DNA of 46,870 nucleotides. It comes from DYEP01 sp040755615 (GTDB lineage: Bacteria > Bacillota > Sulfobacillia > DUSP01 > DYEP01). The notes beneath the pieces were generated by a model. It was given only the letters and a program-made list of their open reading frames with translations, was not told where the DNA came from and did not search any database. Where the stretch lies: NCBI GenBank assembly GCA_040755615.1, contig JBFMAL010000023.1:1-46870 (forward strand). Direction: 5' to 3'. Position 1 is the first letter of the stretch; each line of letters begins with the position of its first letter. A program made the position numbers and the translations under genes. Positions 16,478 to 25,097 of the stretch are shown here, in pieces.

Positions 16478-18130
16478 TTACTCGATGATAGGTTGGGATA
16501 GGACCCTAAACACACCCACCGTAACTATGGCGGATAGAAGGAGGCACACAAGCACGGGCAGTCCCAGGGCGATACCCACGTACCCTATAATAGCTCCGCC
16601 TGCTGCGATCAGTGCATATGGTATCTGGGTGTTCACGTGGTCCATATGATCTGATCCCGAGAACATTGAAGACATGATAGTGGTGTCAGAAATCGGACTG
16701 CAGTGATCTCCAAACACCGCGCCCGCAAATACCGCACCGATTGTGGCGAACATGAAGTGCATCGGGTGAGTTCCCGTAAGGACAGACGCGTTGTATACCA
16801 GCGGCAACACGATGGGCATAAGCACTGCCATGGTGCCGTACGATGTGCCGGTGGAGAACGCAATGATAGCGCCTGCGATGAAGGTTATGAGAGGGATAAT
16901 GCCCGGTGTGAGTATCCCCTCTGTAACGCTAACGATGTACCGCGCCGTCCCCACCTCTTTGACCGAAGCGCCGATCCCCCAGGCGAAGATCAGTATGAGT
17001 GTACCATAGAAGATGGAACGCATGCCCTGGTAATAGGCTGTGAAAAGTCGGTTCCACGAGGCCAGGTTCTGTAGCCTGTAGAATATGATGGTTATCCATA
17101 CGGACGCAAAAGATGCCCAGGCGAGCGCCTTGGAGGTACTTCCGTTAGCTATACCCTCTGAGAAGGATACATCGGGCCATCCGCCGGTCCTTGCGAGGAG
17201 GAACAGTATCAATCCAATGAGGGTGACCAACGGGAAGACGAAATTGATGAGGTGCTTTGGGCATGTCTTGTTGCACTCGAGATCATCTGATTCCTTCGAG
17301 ATCAGCGGTCTTGCGCCTTCCCTCAGGAGTTTTCCAGTCTGGCGCGCCCGCCTTTCCGCTCGTAGCATGGGTCCCACGTCCCGCTCCGACAGCAAGACGT
17401 AAGTGAGTAATACTAGAGCCAGTATGTTGTACAGCACGAACGGGATGGACTGAAGGTATGCCGAATAGGCTGACAGACTGATCCCGAGGTCGTTGAACTG
17501 CATGCCTATCTGCCCCGTCATGTAGGCGATCCAGGAGGATACGCCGGCGATGCATGCGATCGGTGCGGCGGTGCTGTCAACGATATAAGAGAGTTTCTCC
17601 TTGGAAATCCTATACTCACCGGTGATGGGGCTCATGGTTGTGCCTACGACCAGGGTGTTAACATAATCCTCGAAGAACACGATGAAGCCCGCGAGTTCAG
17701 TGGAGAGCATGGCACCTTTGGCCGATCGCACCCTCTTGGTGATCCATTGCACGGCAGCGTCGATACCTCCACCTACCCTCATGATGCCGACCAGTCCCCC
17801 CATGGTCAAGCTGGTGAGCACTATCCTGGCTGCCCACGGGTCCCCTAACTGGTTCCAGATAGTTTCGGTTCCTCTTAAGAAACCGGCTACAGGATTCCAG
17901 CCAGAGAGCATAGTGCCTGCTACCCAGACCCCCAAAAATAGCGATGCCAGCACTTCCTTGGAAATGATGCATAACGTTATTGCAATGAGGGGGGGCAGCA
18001 AGGACAGGATCCCAAAATCCAGCGATGGGCCTTCTTGTTGAGATGCCAGTACTGGACCTGCTGCAAACAGTATCAGTATTGTGGTGATAATTGCGGCTGG
18101 GACAAGCACTGCACGACGCACGTTCATCAT
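16478..18130 (-). CDS. nhaC: Na+/H+ antiporter, NhaC family
   Basis: The 550-residue polytopic membrane protein has 11-13 hydrophobic helices. It exchanges Na+ (or a substrate ion) for protons across the membrane. Family hallmarks are FFEDYVNTLVVGTTMSPITG, a GTSYGTMAVLMPIVLPL segment and VFGDHCSPISDTTIMSS. The N-terminus VPAAIITTILILFAAGPVLA looks like a signal sequence or first helix. Start is uncertain: GGAAAGGAG directly abuts ATG 18130 and ATG 18127, while GTG 18121 is at a better distance. It is monocistronic, reading toward the 32-bp palindrome. Some NhaC relatives are lactate/malate or arginine/ornithine exchangers. Confidence 0.9.
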   Translation of the reverse strand: MMNVRRAVLVPAAIITTILILFAAGPVLASQQEGPSLDFGILSLLPPLIAITLCIISKEVLASLFLGVWVAGTMLSGWNPVAGFLRGTETIWNQLGDPWAARIVLTSLTMGGLVGIMRVGGGIDAAVQWITKRVRSAKGAMLSTELAGFIVFFEDYVNTLVVGTTMSPITGEYRISKEKLSYIVDSTAAPIACIAGVSSWIAYMTGQIGMQFNDLGISLSAYSAYLQSIPFVLYNILALVLLTYVLLSERDVGPMLRAERRARQTGKLLREGARPLISKESDDLECNKTCPKHLINFVFPLVTLIGLILFLLARTGGWPDVSFSEGIANGSTSKALAWASFASVWITIIFYRLQNLASWNRLFTAYYQGMRSIFYGTLILIFAWGIGASVKEVGTARYIVSVTEGILTPGIIPLITFIAGAIIAFSTGTSYGTMAVLMPIVLPLVYNASVLTGTHPMHFMFATIGAVFAGAVFGDHCSPISDTTIMSSMFSGSDHMDHVNTQIPYALIAAGGAIIGYVGIALGLPVLVCLLLSAIVTVGVFRVLSQPIIE

Positions 18131-18248
18131 CTCCTTTCCTTATTACCTCATATTGCTCCAACTGATAAAACATTCCAAGAATTGCTACCGCCTGACATGA
18201 TAACCTTCAGAACCCCGGGAGTATCCTGTATGGGGCTGGGGGGCGGCA

Positions 18249-19050
18249 ATGACAATCCGGGTCATTACTGCTAATGCGCTGTGCGCGGGGTGCGAGAAGT
18301 GCTTCGTCTTTTGCCCTACTGGGGCAGTTAAGGAAGGTGCTGCCTCTGATTGCATCGGCTGCGCGCGTTGCGTCAAAGCCTGCCCGAAGGGCGCAAGGAG
18401 ATTCCAGGAAGACTGGCGAGAGGTGCGGGGAGCGATTACGAGCGGAAGAAGGGCCGTGGTGAGTTTCGCCTCTGCTTTTCTCGCATGGCTGTATCCCCAA
18501 CCCCCTCGTATCTTTAGCCTGCTTTTATCACTGGGATTTATTGCAGCAGAAGAAACGGTGAACGCTTTGGCGCAGCTGGTTTCGTATAGGGATATGCCGC
18601 TCGGTCAGGGCAGAGTGGAGATTGACCTCTCCTGTCCGGCGGTCGCAGGTCTGGTTAGGTAAAGATACCCGCGGCCTGCAGCCCGGGCCGACTCGGTATC
18701 TGCGATGGTCATACACGCCCGCCAGCTCAAGCAAAAGTGGGGTGGGGAAACGCTCGTGGTCTTTATCGGTCCGTGTCCTGCAAAAAAGCTCGAAACTTTC
18801 CCCGACGCAGCTGCGCTCACCTTCTCCGAAATGGAGGAGTGGTTCGCTCATGACGGAATGGATACCGACACCAGCGGTACCTGGGATAGAAACAGGGTAA
18901 TCAGGGAGGCAGCGGAGTGGGAGCGAATGTACGTGTTGAAGGCGGGTACGCGTGCGAAGGCGGCTGCCTGGGAGGGTGTGGTTTTCCCGACGCGCTGAAC
19001 CTCGATGAGCGCAGGCGCCCGGTGATCGAATACGCGGCAGCTCTGGACGT
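18249..19050 (+). pseudogene. [FeFe]-hydrogenase-like (sensory-type) gene, broken
   Basis: From ATG 18249 (GGGGGGCGG ahead) come two four-cysteine iron-sulfur motifs, CAGCEKCFVFCPTGAV and CIGCARCVKACPKGA. A hydrogenase-like domain follows with DLSCPAVAGLVR, then VVFIGPCPAKKLE and, in another frame, ACEGGCLGGCGF. These correspond to the L1, L2 and L3 cluster-binding segments of [FeFe]-hydrogenase-like proteins of the kind encoded at 26702-28036. TAA 18660-18662 interrupts the frame: the frame before and after it is the same, and the next residues (RYPR...) match the family. About 100 residues before L3 are missing, and the frame shifts near 18950. So the gene carries a nonsense mutation, a deletion and a frameshift. 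Confidence 0.75.
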
Positions 19051-19059
19051 GGCTGGCGA

Positions 19060-19236
19060 AGGGGTAACGCTGTCTTCAATTTGCGGAAATATGGGGGGTC
19101 GCTTGGGTGGGACCAGGAGGTGCTCCGGGACAGCAGGAATTTCCTCTTCGTCGTGAATGGACGTTTGGTGAAGGCGGACGCCGTTGCCAGACCTGGGGAT
19201 GAAGTCGCCATATGTTACCCAACTGTGGCCGTATAG
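19060..19236 (+). pseudogene. ThiS/MoaD-like beta-grasp fragment
   Basis: The frame LRKYGGSLGWDQEVLRDSRN continues FLFVVNGRLVKADAV and ends ARPGDEVAICYPTVAV before TAG 19234-19236. VNGR...V..GDEVAI.PPVAGG is the end of ThiS/MoaD-type sulfur carriers. Here the C-terminal Gly-Gly is absent (PTVAV), so it could not be thiocarboxylated. No clear start exists, and the frame differs from the upstream fragment, so I call it a remnant fused to or trailing the broken hydrogenase-like gene. Confidence 0.5.
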
Positions 19237-19250
19237 GGAAAGAGAGAAAA

Positions 19251-19282
19251 TGGATCCACCGTCACTTTTGACGGTGGATCCA
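19251..19282 (-). terminator. Terminator of the hydrogenase operon
   Basis: TGGATCCACCGTCA (19251-19264) pairs perfectly over 14 bp with 19269-19282 around a four-base loop. Read on the minus strand the stem is followed by TTTTCTCTCTTTCC, a U-rich tract. It lies 15 bases beyond the stop codon of the catalytic hydrogenase gene. It could also stop transcription of the broken plus-strand gene. Confidence 0.8.
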
Positions 19283-19297
19283 GCAAAGCAGTCTGCT

Positions 19298-21064
19298 TCA
19301 GTCAGCCGGAACCCGAAGCACGTCTTGCGCTGCGCGCGGGTACCGTCCGCGGACTACATAATGCGTGTGCAGCAACTCATGGGACTTGTGTCCGAGCGGC
19401 CGGCCTAAGAACTCCTTATAGAGGGCCACCACTGCAGGGTTTTCATGTGATTTCCTGATCGGCAGATCTCTGTCGGCCTGGTAGATGCCCTCGATGCGAC
19501 GCATGCGTTCCTCGATGGTAGTGGGTATGGGCTGCCCGCCTCCTCCGATGCATCCGCCGGGGCAGCACATGACTTCCACGAAGTGGTAGTCAGCCTCACC
19601 TCTCCTCAGGCGTTCCATTACCGCCCGGGCGTTGGACAGGCCGTGAGCCACAGCCACCTTGAGGGTGATGTCGCCGAGTTTCACCTGAGATTCCTTGACA
19701 CCCTCAAGACCCCTGACTTCCGTGAAGTCAAGCGATGGCAGCGTCTCCTTGGTGACCACCTCGTACGCGGTCCGGAGGGCTGCCTCCATCACTCCGCCGG
19801 TAGCGCCGAATATCACAGCCGCTCCTGTGCTGATTCCCAGGGGTTCGTCATACTCCTCGTCCCTCAGGCTGGTGAACTCAAGGCCCGCCTGCTTGATCAT
19901 CCTGGCGAGTTCCCTCGTAGTGAGCACATAATCCACGTCCCTGTAACCGCTTGCATTCATCTCGCTTCTTGATGCCTCGAATTTCTTGGCGGTGCACGGC
20001 ATGATGGATACGACCACTATGTCTGCCGGGTCGATGCCAGCTTTCTGTGCGTAGAACGTCTTGGCTAGCGCCCCGAACATCTGCTGCGGTGACTTGCACG
20101 TGGACAAATTCGCCAGGTACTCAGGGTAGAAGTGTTCCATAAACTTGATCCAGCCGGGGCTGCACGACGTGAACATGGGGAGCACTCCGCCCTTTGTCAG
20201 TCGTTGGATCAGCTCATGGCCTTCTTCCATAATGGTAAGGTCAGCGGTGAAATCGGTATCGAACACCCGGTCAAACCCGAGAGCCCGCAGAGCGGCCACC
20301 AGCTTGCCTGTGGTCACCGCACCGATGGGTAACCCGAACATCTCTCCGATCGACACTCTTACGGCGGGAGCGGTCTGCACTACCACGTGCTTGTTCGGAT
20401 CTGCAATCGCTGCCCAGACATCGTCAATGTATTCCTTTTCGTGCAGTGCGCCCACTGGGCACACCAGCGTGCACTGCCCGCAGAGCACGCATGCGGCGTC
20501 CATCAGGGATTCCCCGAAAGCCGGGCCCACAGTCGTGGATAGCCCGCGTTCGAGCATGCCCACCGCAGACACGCCCTGGACCTTTTCACACACAGACACG
20601 CACCGCCGGCATAGGATGCACTTGTCTTGGTCGCGTATGATTGACGGAGTTGAGACATCCGGTACGCGGTGTGTCCTCTCGCCCTGGAACCGCACGCCTC
20701 TTACCCCAAGCGACTCTGCCAGTTGCTGAAGCTCACAATTCAGGTTACGGACGCATGTCGGACACTCGTACGGGTGATCTGATAGGATGAGCTCAACTGT
20801 CAGGCGTCTTGATTTGCGTACCTGCGGGCTGTTGGTGCGAACCACCATGCCGTTGGAAACTGGGGTAACGCACGCTGCCTGGAGCGTTCTTGCGCCCTTC
20901 ACTTCCACCACGCATACCCGGCAGGCGCCGATGGCGTTAATGTCTTTCAGGTAACACAGAGTCGGAATATGCACGCCCGCGAGCTTTGCGGCTTCCAGTA
21001 TTGTGGTGCCCGCCTCCGCCTGTACTTCCTTGTCGTCAATAGTCAGTTTCACAAGGGCCATCAT
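19298..21064 (-). CDS. hydA: Catalytic [FeFe]-hydrogenase subunit (HydA/HndD type)
   Basis: The 588-residue soluble catalytic subunit reduces protons to H2 (or the reverse) and exchanges electrons with the NuoE/NuoF-like partners. In order: a [2Fe-2S] ferredoxin domain (Cys37, 48, 51, 65), a His-Cys3 [4Fe-4S] motif HPYECPTCVRNLNC (97-110), two [4Fe-4S] clusters (CILCRRCVSVC and CVLCGQCTLVCP, 149-202), then the H-cluster domain and a C-terminal small-subunit-like segment. L1 is TSCSPGW at 299-305 rather than TSCCPGW. L2 is MPCTAKKFE (from 355) and L3 is EVMCCPGGCIGGGGQP (497-512). Start: AAGGAGGG precedes ATG 21064 and ATG 21061. It is the last gene of the operon. Confidence 0.93.
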   Translation of the reverse strand: MMALVKLTIDDKEVQAEAGTTILEAAKLAGVHIPTLCYLKDINAIGACRVCVVEVKGARTLQAACVTPVSNGMVVRTNSPQVRKSRRLTVELILSDHPYECPTCVRNLNCELQQLAESLGVRGVRFQGERTHRVPDVSTPSIIRDQDKCILCRRCVSVCEKVQGVSAVGMLERGLSTTVGPAFGESLMDAACVLCGQCTLVCPVGALHEKEYIDDVWAAIADPNKHVVVQTAPAVRVSIGEMFGLPIGAVTTGKLVAALRALGFDRVFDTDFTADLTIMEEGHELIQRLTKGGVLPMFTSCSPGWIKFMEHFYPEYLANLSTCKSPQQMFGALAKTFYAQKAGIDPADIVVVSIMPCTAKKFEASRSEMNASGYRDVDYVLTTRELARMIKQAGLEFTSLRDEEYDEPLGISTGAAVIFGATGGVMEAALRTAYEVVTKETLPSLDFTEVRGLEGVKESQVKLGDITLKVAVAHGLSNARAVMERLRRGEADYHFVEVMCCPGGCIGGGGQPIPTTIEERMRRIEGIYQADRDLPIRKSHENPAVVALYKEFLGRPLGHKSHELLHTHYVVRGRYPRAAQDVLRVPAD

Positions 21065-21086
21065 CCATCCCTCCTTTATATAGACT

Positions 21087-24000
21087 CTACTCCCGGATAT
21101 CGCACCTCAGGCAGCGCGCAGCTTCCCGCATCGCTGCATCGGGGGTGTAGGAAAGCTCTACCTCGCAGAAAGAACACAGTCGTTCTGAAACGGGAACTGT
21201 TTTGACTTTCTCTCTGTGTGTGACGTCTTCCAGAAGTTCGTGGCTGACAGTTCTAGTAACTTCAAGCTCGGGCAGTAGCACCCCGTCTCCTCCGAGGAAT
21301 TTGTCGATGGACGACGCGGCAGCCTTACCCGCGGCGATGGCTTCTATCACCGTGGCGGGCCCGGTGACGCAGTCCCCGGCCGCAAATACCCACGGCACGT
21401 TAGTTGCGTAACTATCAGGATTCACCGATAGCACGCCGCCCTTACCCACCGCAAGACCTTCGTCTGCGAGGGGGTCAGACTCCGGCACCTGGCCAATGGC
21501 GGGTATGACCACGTCCGCCTTTATCAGGAACTCTGACTTGTCAATGGGAACCGTCCGGCGACGCCCGCTGGAATCGAATTCAGCCGGCCGCATCATGACA
21601 CACTCCAGCGCTTCGACCTTGCCGTTACCTATTACTTGCACCGGGTTCACCATAGGAGTGATCTTAATACCCTCGCGTTCCGCTTCTTCAATTTCAGCCG
21701 CTTCGGCCGGCATGTCTTCTTTTCTACGCCGGTAAACGATGGTTACATCTGCGGCGCCCATACGTTTTGCTGATCGGGCGGCATCTATCGCCACGTTACC
21801 TCCGCCCACGACGACTACTGCCTTGCCGCTGACGTCCATACCTCTGCCAAGGTTCACATCGCGCAGGAAGGACGCTCCCGGAACTACTCCCGGCAGGTCT
21901 TCTCCCGGTATCGCGAGACGCTGGTCTTTGTGGGCGCCGATAGCGATGAACACTGCAGCATATCCCTGTTCCTTCAGGTCGGTTAGGCTGAAGTCCTTAC
22001 CCAGCGCCGTGCCAGTGCGGATCTCCATGCCGGATTCGCGGAGTATCTCGATCTCCTTATTCAGGACCTGCTTGGGCAGCCGGTACTCGGGAATGCCCAC
22101 GCTGAGCATGCCTCCCGCTACGGGCAGCGCCTCGAAAACGGTCACCGAGTAGCCCTTTAGCGATAGGTAGTAGCCGGCGGTAAGCCCTGCAGGACCCGAG
22201 CCCACAACGGCCACCTTCTTCCCGTTTCGCGGCGCGGGGGTCACACGCGGCCTTGCACCGTTGGAGCCGAGCGCGTAGTCTGCGGCAAACCTCTTTAATG
22301 CCTTGATGGCCAAAGGCTCATCGATCTGTTCCCGCCTGCACCTTGACTCACAGGGGTGGTGGCACACCCGGCCGCAGATAACCGGCAGCGGGTTGTTCCT
22401 CATGATGGTCTCATAGGCATCTATGAACAGTCCCTGCCTTATCTGGTCGAGATATATAGGCACGTCCACTTCGGCGGGACAGGTGTTCTGACATGGTGAG
22501 TGGAACAGGGACGCACATACGGATGCGGGACACTTCTTCTTCCTAATGTGCGCCTCGTACTCATGCCTGAAGTACCTGATGGTGCTGAGCACCGGGTTAG
22601 GCGCCGTCTGCCCGAGACCGCAAAGCGCTGAGGCCTTTATCGATTCCCCGAGCTCGACGAGCAGATCGATGTCGCCCTCCTTGCCTTCGCCGTGAGCGAT
22701 ACGGTCAAGGATCTCAAGCATCCGCTTGGTCCCGATACGGCACGGCGTACACTTGCCACAGGATTCATCCTGTACGAACTCAAGGAAGAATCTGGCCAGG
22801 TCGACCATGCACGTGTCCTCGTCCATGACTATGAGCCCGCCTGAGCCCATGATGGTGCCCAGCGCGCTCAGAGACTCGTAGTCGATGGGTGTGTTCAGGT
22901 GCTGCACGGGGATGCATCCGCCTGATGGGCCACCCGTTTGTGCTGCCTTGAACCGCTTGCGCCCCGGAATGCCCCCGCCGATATCGAAAACAATATCACC
23001 GAGAGTCGTACCCATGGGCACTTCTACGAGCCCGTTGTTGTTGATCTTTCCTGCTAGAGCGAATACCTTGGTACCTTTTGAGCCCTCCGTGCCTATGCTC
23101 GCGAACCATTCCGGGCCTTTCAGTATGATGGAAGGGACGTTGGCGAAGGTCTCCACGTTGTTTATAATTGTTGGACGGCCCCAGAGCCCTGAGTTAGCCG
23201 GGAATGGCGGACGCGGCCTTGGTTCGCCTCTTCTGCCCATTATGGATGTGAGCAGCGCGGTTTCCTCGCCGCAGACGAACGCTCCCGCTCCCAGCCGGAT
23301 CTCGATATCGAAATCAAACCCCGAGTTGAATATGTTCTTGCCGAGGAGACCTTTCTCCCGGGCCTGCCGTATGGCGATGACCAGCCTGCGCACTGCGATA
23401 GGGTACTCGGCCCGGATGTATATGAAGCCGCGCGATGCACCTATGGCGTACCCGGCAATGGCCATGCCCTCGAGCACGGAATGCGGGTCTCCCTCAAGGG
23501 TGCTCCGATCCATGAACGCACCCGGATCACCTTCATCCGCGTTACACACCACATACTTGGGTGTGCCCTGGGCCTTTGCTGCGAACTCCCATTTCAGCCC
23601 GGTAGGGAACCCGCCGCCGCCTCTGCCGCGCAGCCCTGATTTCCTGACAGTTTCGATGACGTCCTGGGGCCTCATCTCTGTGACCGCGCGGCCGAGTGCC
23701 AAGTAGCCGTCGCGGGCGATATACTCTTCGATGTTCTCCGGATCGATGACGCCACAGTTCTTCAGTACTATGCGGTACTGTTTCTTGAAAAACTCGATGT
23801 CGTTGAAGTCAACTACGGCTACGTTATCCGTCGGTTCGTGGTACAGAAGGCGTGTGAGCGTACGGCCCTTGATGAAATGCTCCTCCACAAGTTCGGGTAC
23901 GTCTTCCACCTGTACCTGGCAGTAGAATACGCCTTCCGGGTACACCATAATATTAGGACCGAATCTGCAAAATCCAAAGCAGCCGGTTTCCACTACCCGA

Positions 24001-24122
24001 ATCTCTTTATCCAGACCGCGTGAAGCGAACTCCTCGCGCAGCGCGCGCCTGAGCGCCTCGCTGTTTGATGCTTCACAACCGGTACCTGCGCAAACAAGTA
24101 CGTGAGAACGATAAAACTCCAT
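21087..24122 (-). CDS. hydB: NuoF-like hydrogenase subunit fused to a GltD-like FAD/NAD(P)H oxidoreductase
   Basis: 1011 residues. The N-terminus (1-100) is a thioredoxin-like [2Fe-2S] domain (VCAGTGC, TGCFGFCRFGP). Residues about 110-540 are NuoF-like, with FMN/NADH motif GLRGRGGGGFPTGLKW, GEETALL and the [4Fe-4S] motif SCGKCTPCRIGTKRML. Instead of the usual C-terminal ferredoxin domain, the protein continues from KKKCPASVC into a GltD-like half (about 550-1011). That half has an Fe-S N-terminus (SPCQNTCPAEVDVP, CGRVCHHPCESRC), FAD site VVGSGPAGLTAGYYL, nucleotide site VVVVGGGNVAIDAARSA and FAD tail VFAAGDCVTGPATVIEA. A C-terminal cysteine set (LCSFC, CLRC) follows. It probably links NADH (and perhaps NADPH) to HydA. 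The adjacent NuoE, 2Fe-2S and HydA genes complete the complex. Confidence 0.92.
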   Translation of the reverse strand: MEFYRSHVLVCAGTGCEASNSEALRRALREEFASRGLDKEIRVVETGCFGFCRFGPNIMVYPEGVFYCQVQVEDVPELVEEHFIKGRTLTRLLYHEPTDNVAVVDFNDIEFFKKQYRIVLKNCGVIDPENIEEYIARDGYLALGRAVTEMRPQDVIETVRKSGLRGRGGGGFPTGLKWEFAAKAQGTPKYVVCNADEGDPGAFMDRSTLEGDPHSVLEGMAIAGYAIGASRGFIYIRAEYPIAVRRLVIAIRQAREKGLLGKNIFNSGFDFDIEIRLGAGAFVCGEETALLTSIMGRRGEPRPRPPFPANSGLWGRPTIINNVETFANVPSIILKGPEWFASIGTEGSKGTKVFALAGKINNNGLVEVPMGTTLGDIVFDIGGGIPGRKRFKAAQTGGPSGGCIPVQHLNTPIDYESLSALGTIMGSGGLIVMDEDTCMVDLARFFLEFVQDESCGKCTPCRIGTKRMLEILDRIAHGEGKEGDIDLLVELGESIKASALCGLGQTAPNPVLSTIRYFRHEYEAHIRKKKCPASVCASLFHSPCQNTCPAEVDVPIYLDQIRQGLFIDAYETIMRNNPLPVICGRVCHHPCESRCRREQIDEPLAIKALKRFAADYALGSNGARPRVTPAPRNGKKVAVVGSGPAGLTAGYYLSLKGYSVTVFEALPVAGGMLSVGIPEYRLPKQVLNKEIEILRESGMEIRTGTALGKDFSLTDLKEQGYAAVFIAIGAHKDQRLAIPGEDLPGVVPGASFLRDVNLGRGMDVSGKAVVVVGGGNVAIDAARSAKRMGAADVTIVYRRRKEDMPAEAAEIEEAEREGIKITPMVNPVQVIGNGKVEALECVMMRPAEFDSSGRRRTVPIDKSEFLIKADVVIPAIGQVPESDPLADEGLAVGKGGVLSVNPDSYATNVPWVFAAGDCVTGPATVIEAIAAGKAAASSIDKFLGGDGVLLPELEVTRTVSHELLEDVTHREKVKTVPVSERLCSFCEVELSYTPDAAMREAARCLRCDIRE

Positions 24123-24152
24123 TTTGAGTAACTCCCCCCTTCCCTCTGTTGG

Positions 24153-24539
24153 CTATTCCGATGACCGGGTATCTACTGGCTTCACGTTGACTGCCCACTC
24201 AGTGATGGGCTGCCCGTTGACGACGTGCTGGGCGACGATCCGCCTGACCTTGTCGGCCGTGATATTTCCATAAGTGACAGGTACCTGGCCTGGAAGGATA
24301 ACGTCAACCAGGGGCTCGCGGGCACACAGCCCGATGCACCCTGTCTGGGTCACTGATACCGTGCTCAGCTTACGCTTTTCCAGCTCATCCATGATCGCGG
24401 CCACTACTTCACGGGCGCCCGCGGCGATACCGCAGGTCCCCATACCTACCACAATGCGCGGGTGTTCACTCATCTCACGGAGCCTGATAGTCTCCAGAGC
24501 CCGCTCTTTAATGCGTGCCAGATCTTCAAGGGACTTCAA
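24153..24539 (-). CDS. Thioredoxin-like [2Fe-2S] ferredoxin protein (HndB-like)
   Basis: 128 residues. VVGMGTCGIAAGAREV and VTQTGCIGLCAREPLVDV hold cysteines of a thioredoxin-like [2Fe-2S] fold, although the first half shows only one cysteine where four-cysteine relatives have two. Small proteins like this (HndB) accompany NADP- or NAD-linked [FeFe]-hydrogenases and probably pass electrons between the NuoE- and NuoF-like subunits. Start is TTG 24539 behind AGAGGGGTGAG, overlapping the upstream ATPase gene by 14 bases. It lies within the hydrogenase operon. Confidence 0.82.
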   Translation of the reverse strand: MKSLEDLARIKERALETIRLREMSEHPRIVVGMGTCGIAAGAREVVAAIMDELEKRKLSTVSVTQTGCIGLCAREPLVDVILPGQVPVTYGNITADKVRRIVAQHVVNGQPITEWAVNVKPVDTRSSE

Positions 24540-25095
24540 TGTTTAGCTCACCCCTCTGGTTGTTTTCCGAGATCCCTTCATAGATCGAATCTTTGAGCCA
24601 CTTAATGACCATAGGGTGCGTTATGGGTACCTCACCCAGCTGCACTTTCATCTGCGCCGTGTCCACCTCGAACTCGCGTGTGCCCCACTTGTACCGGAGC
24701 CTCAGATTGACCTGGGGAGTCGAGGCTACGATCACCGCCACAGTACCTGCCAGGTCACCGAGCGGCGGGCGATCGATGTGGTTCAGCCCGAACCAGGCGT
24801 GGACAGTAGTGCCTTTACCAGGTTCAGAGTGTACGGCCACACCGCCACCGCTTGCACGCGCTGAATCCTGGAGCAGCGGCAGCCCAAGCCCTACACGCCT
24901 AGTTTTCCGTGTAGTGTAATAGGGGCAGAGCACGAGGTTTTGCGCCTCCGAGGGGATGCCCCTACCGTTATCGGTCACCACTATATCGATACGGTCACGC
25001 TCAGGATCGCAAGTGATGTCCACAGCGACCCAGGTGGCGCCCGCCTCGACGGAGTTGCGGAACAGGTCCAGAACGTGCAAAGCCAGCTCTTCCAC
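24526..25095 (-). CDS. GHKL (HATPase_c) ATP-binding protein of the hydrogenase operon
   Basis: 189 residues from GTG 25095, two bases after the NuoE stop. The N-box DLFRNSVEAGA, G1 box VTDNGRGIP, a lid and G2 TRRVGLGLPLL, and GGGVAVHSEPGKGTTVHAWF define a histidine-kinase-type ATPase domain. There is no dimerisation/phosphoacceptor His domain and no sensor, so it is not a full kinase. The C-terminal 70 residues are an unassigned alpha/beta domain. Such isolated ATPase genes recur between hydE/nuoE- and nuoF-like genes in clostridial hydrogenase operons; the role is unknown but regulatory or assembly functions are plausible. Confidence 0.85.
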   Translation of the reverse strand: MEELALHVLDLFRNSVEAGATWVAVDITCDPERDRIDIVVTDNGRGIPSEAQNLVLCPYYTTRKTRRVGLGLPLLQDSARASGGGVAVHSEPGKGTTVHAWFGLNHIDRPPLGDLAGTVAVIVASTPQVNLRLRYKWGTREFEVDTAQMKVQLGEVPITHPMVIKWLKDSIYEGISENNQRGELNIEVP

Positions 25096-25097
25096 GA

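Noticed and set aside
18660..18662. TAA read through as a recoded codon in the hydrogenase-like gene
   Set aside because: TAA recoding is not expected, no recoding element is visible, and the same gene has a deletion and a frameshift, so decay is simpler.
20145..20729. 194-codon open frame antisense to hydA
   Set aside because: Shadow of the hydrogenase Fe-S region; no start signal or family.
22885..23706. 273-codon open frame on the plus strand opposite hydB
   Set aside because: It is entirely antisense to the NuoF region, lacks a ribosome binding site and has a low-complexity, proline/serine-rich translation typical of an antisense shadow in GC-rich DNA.
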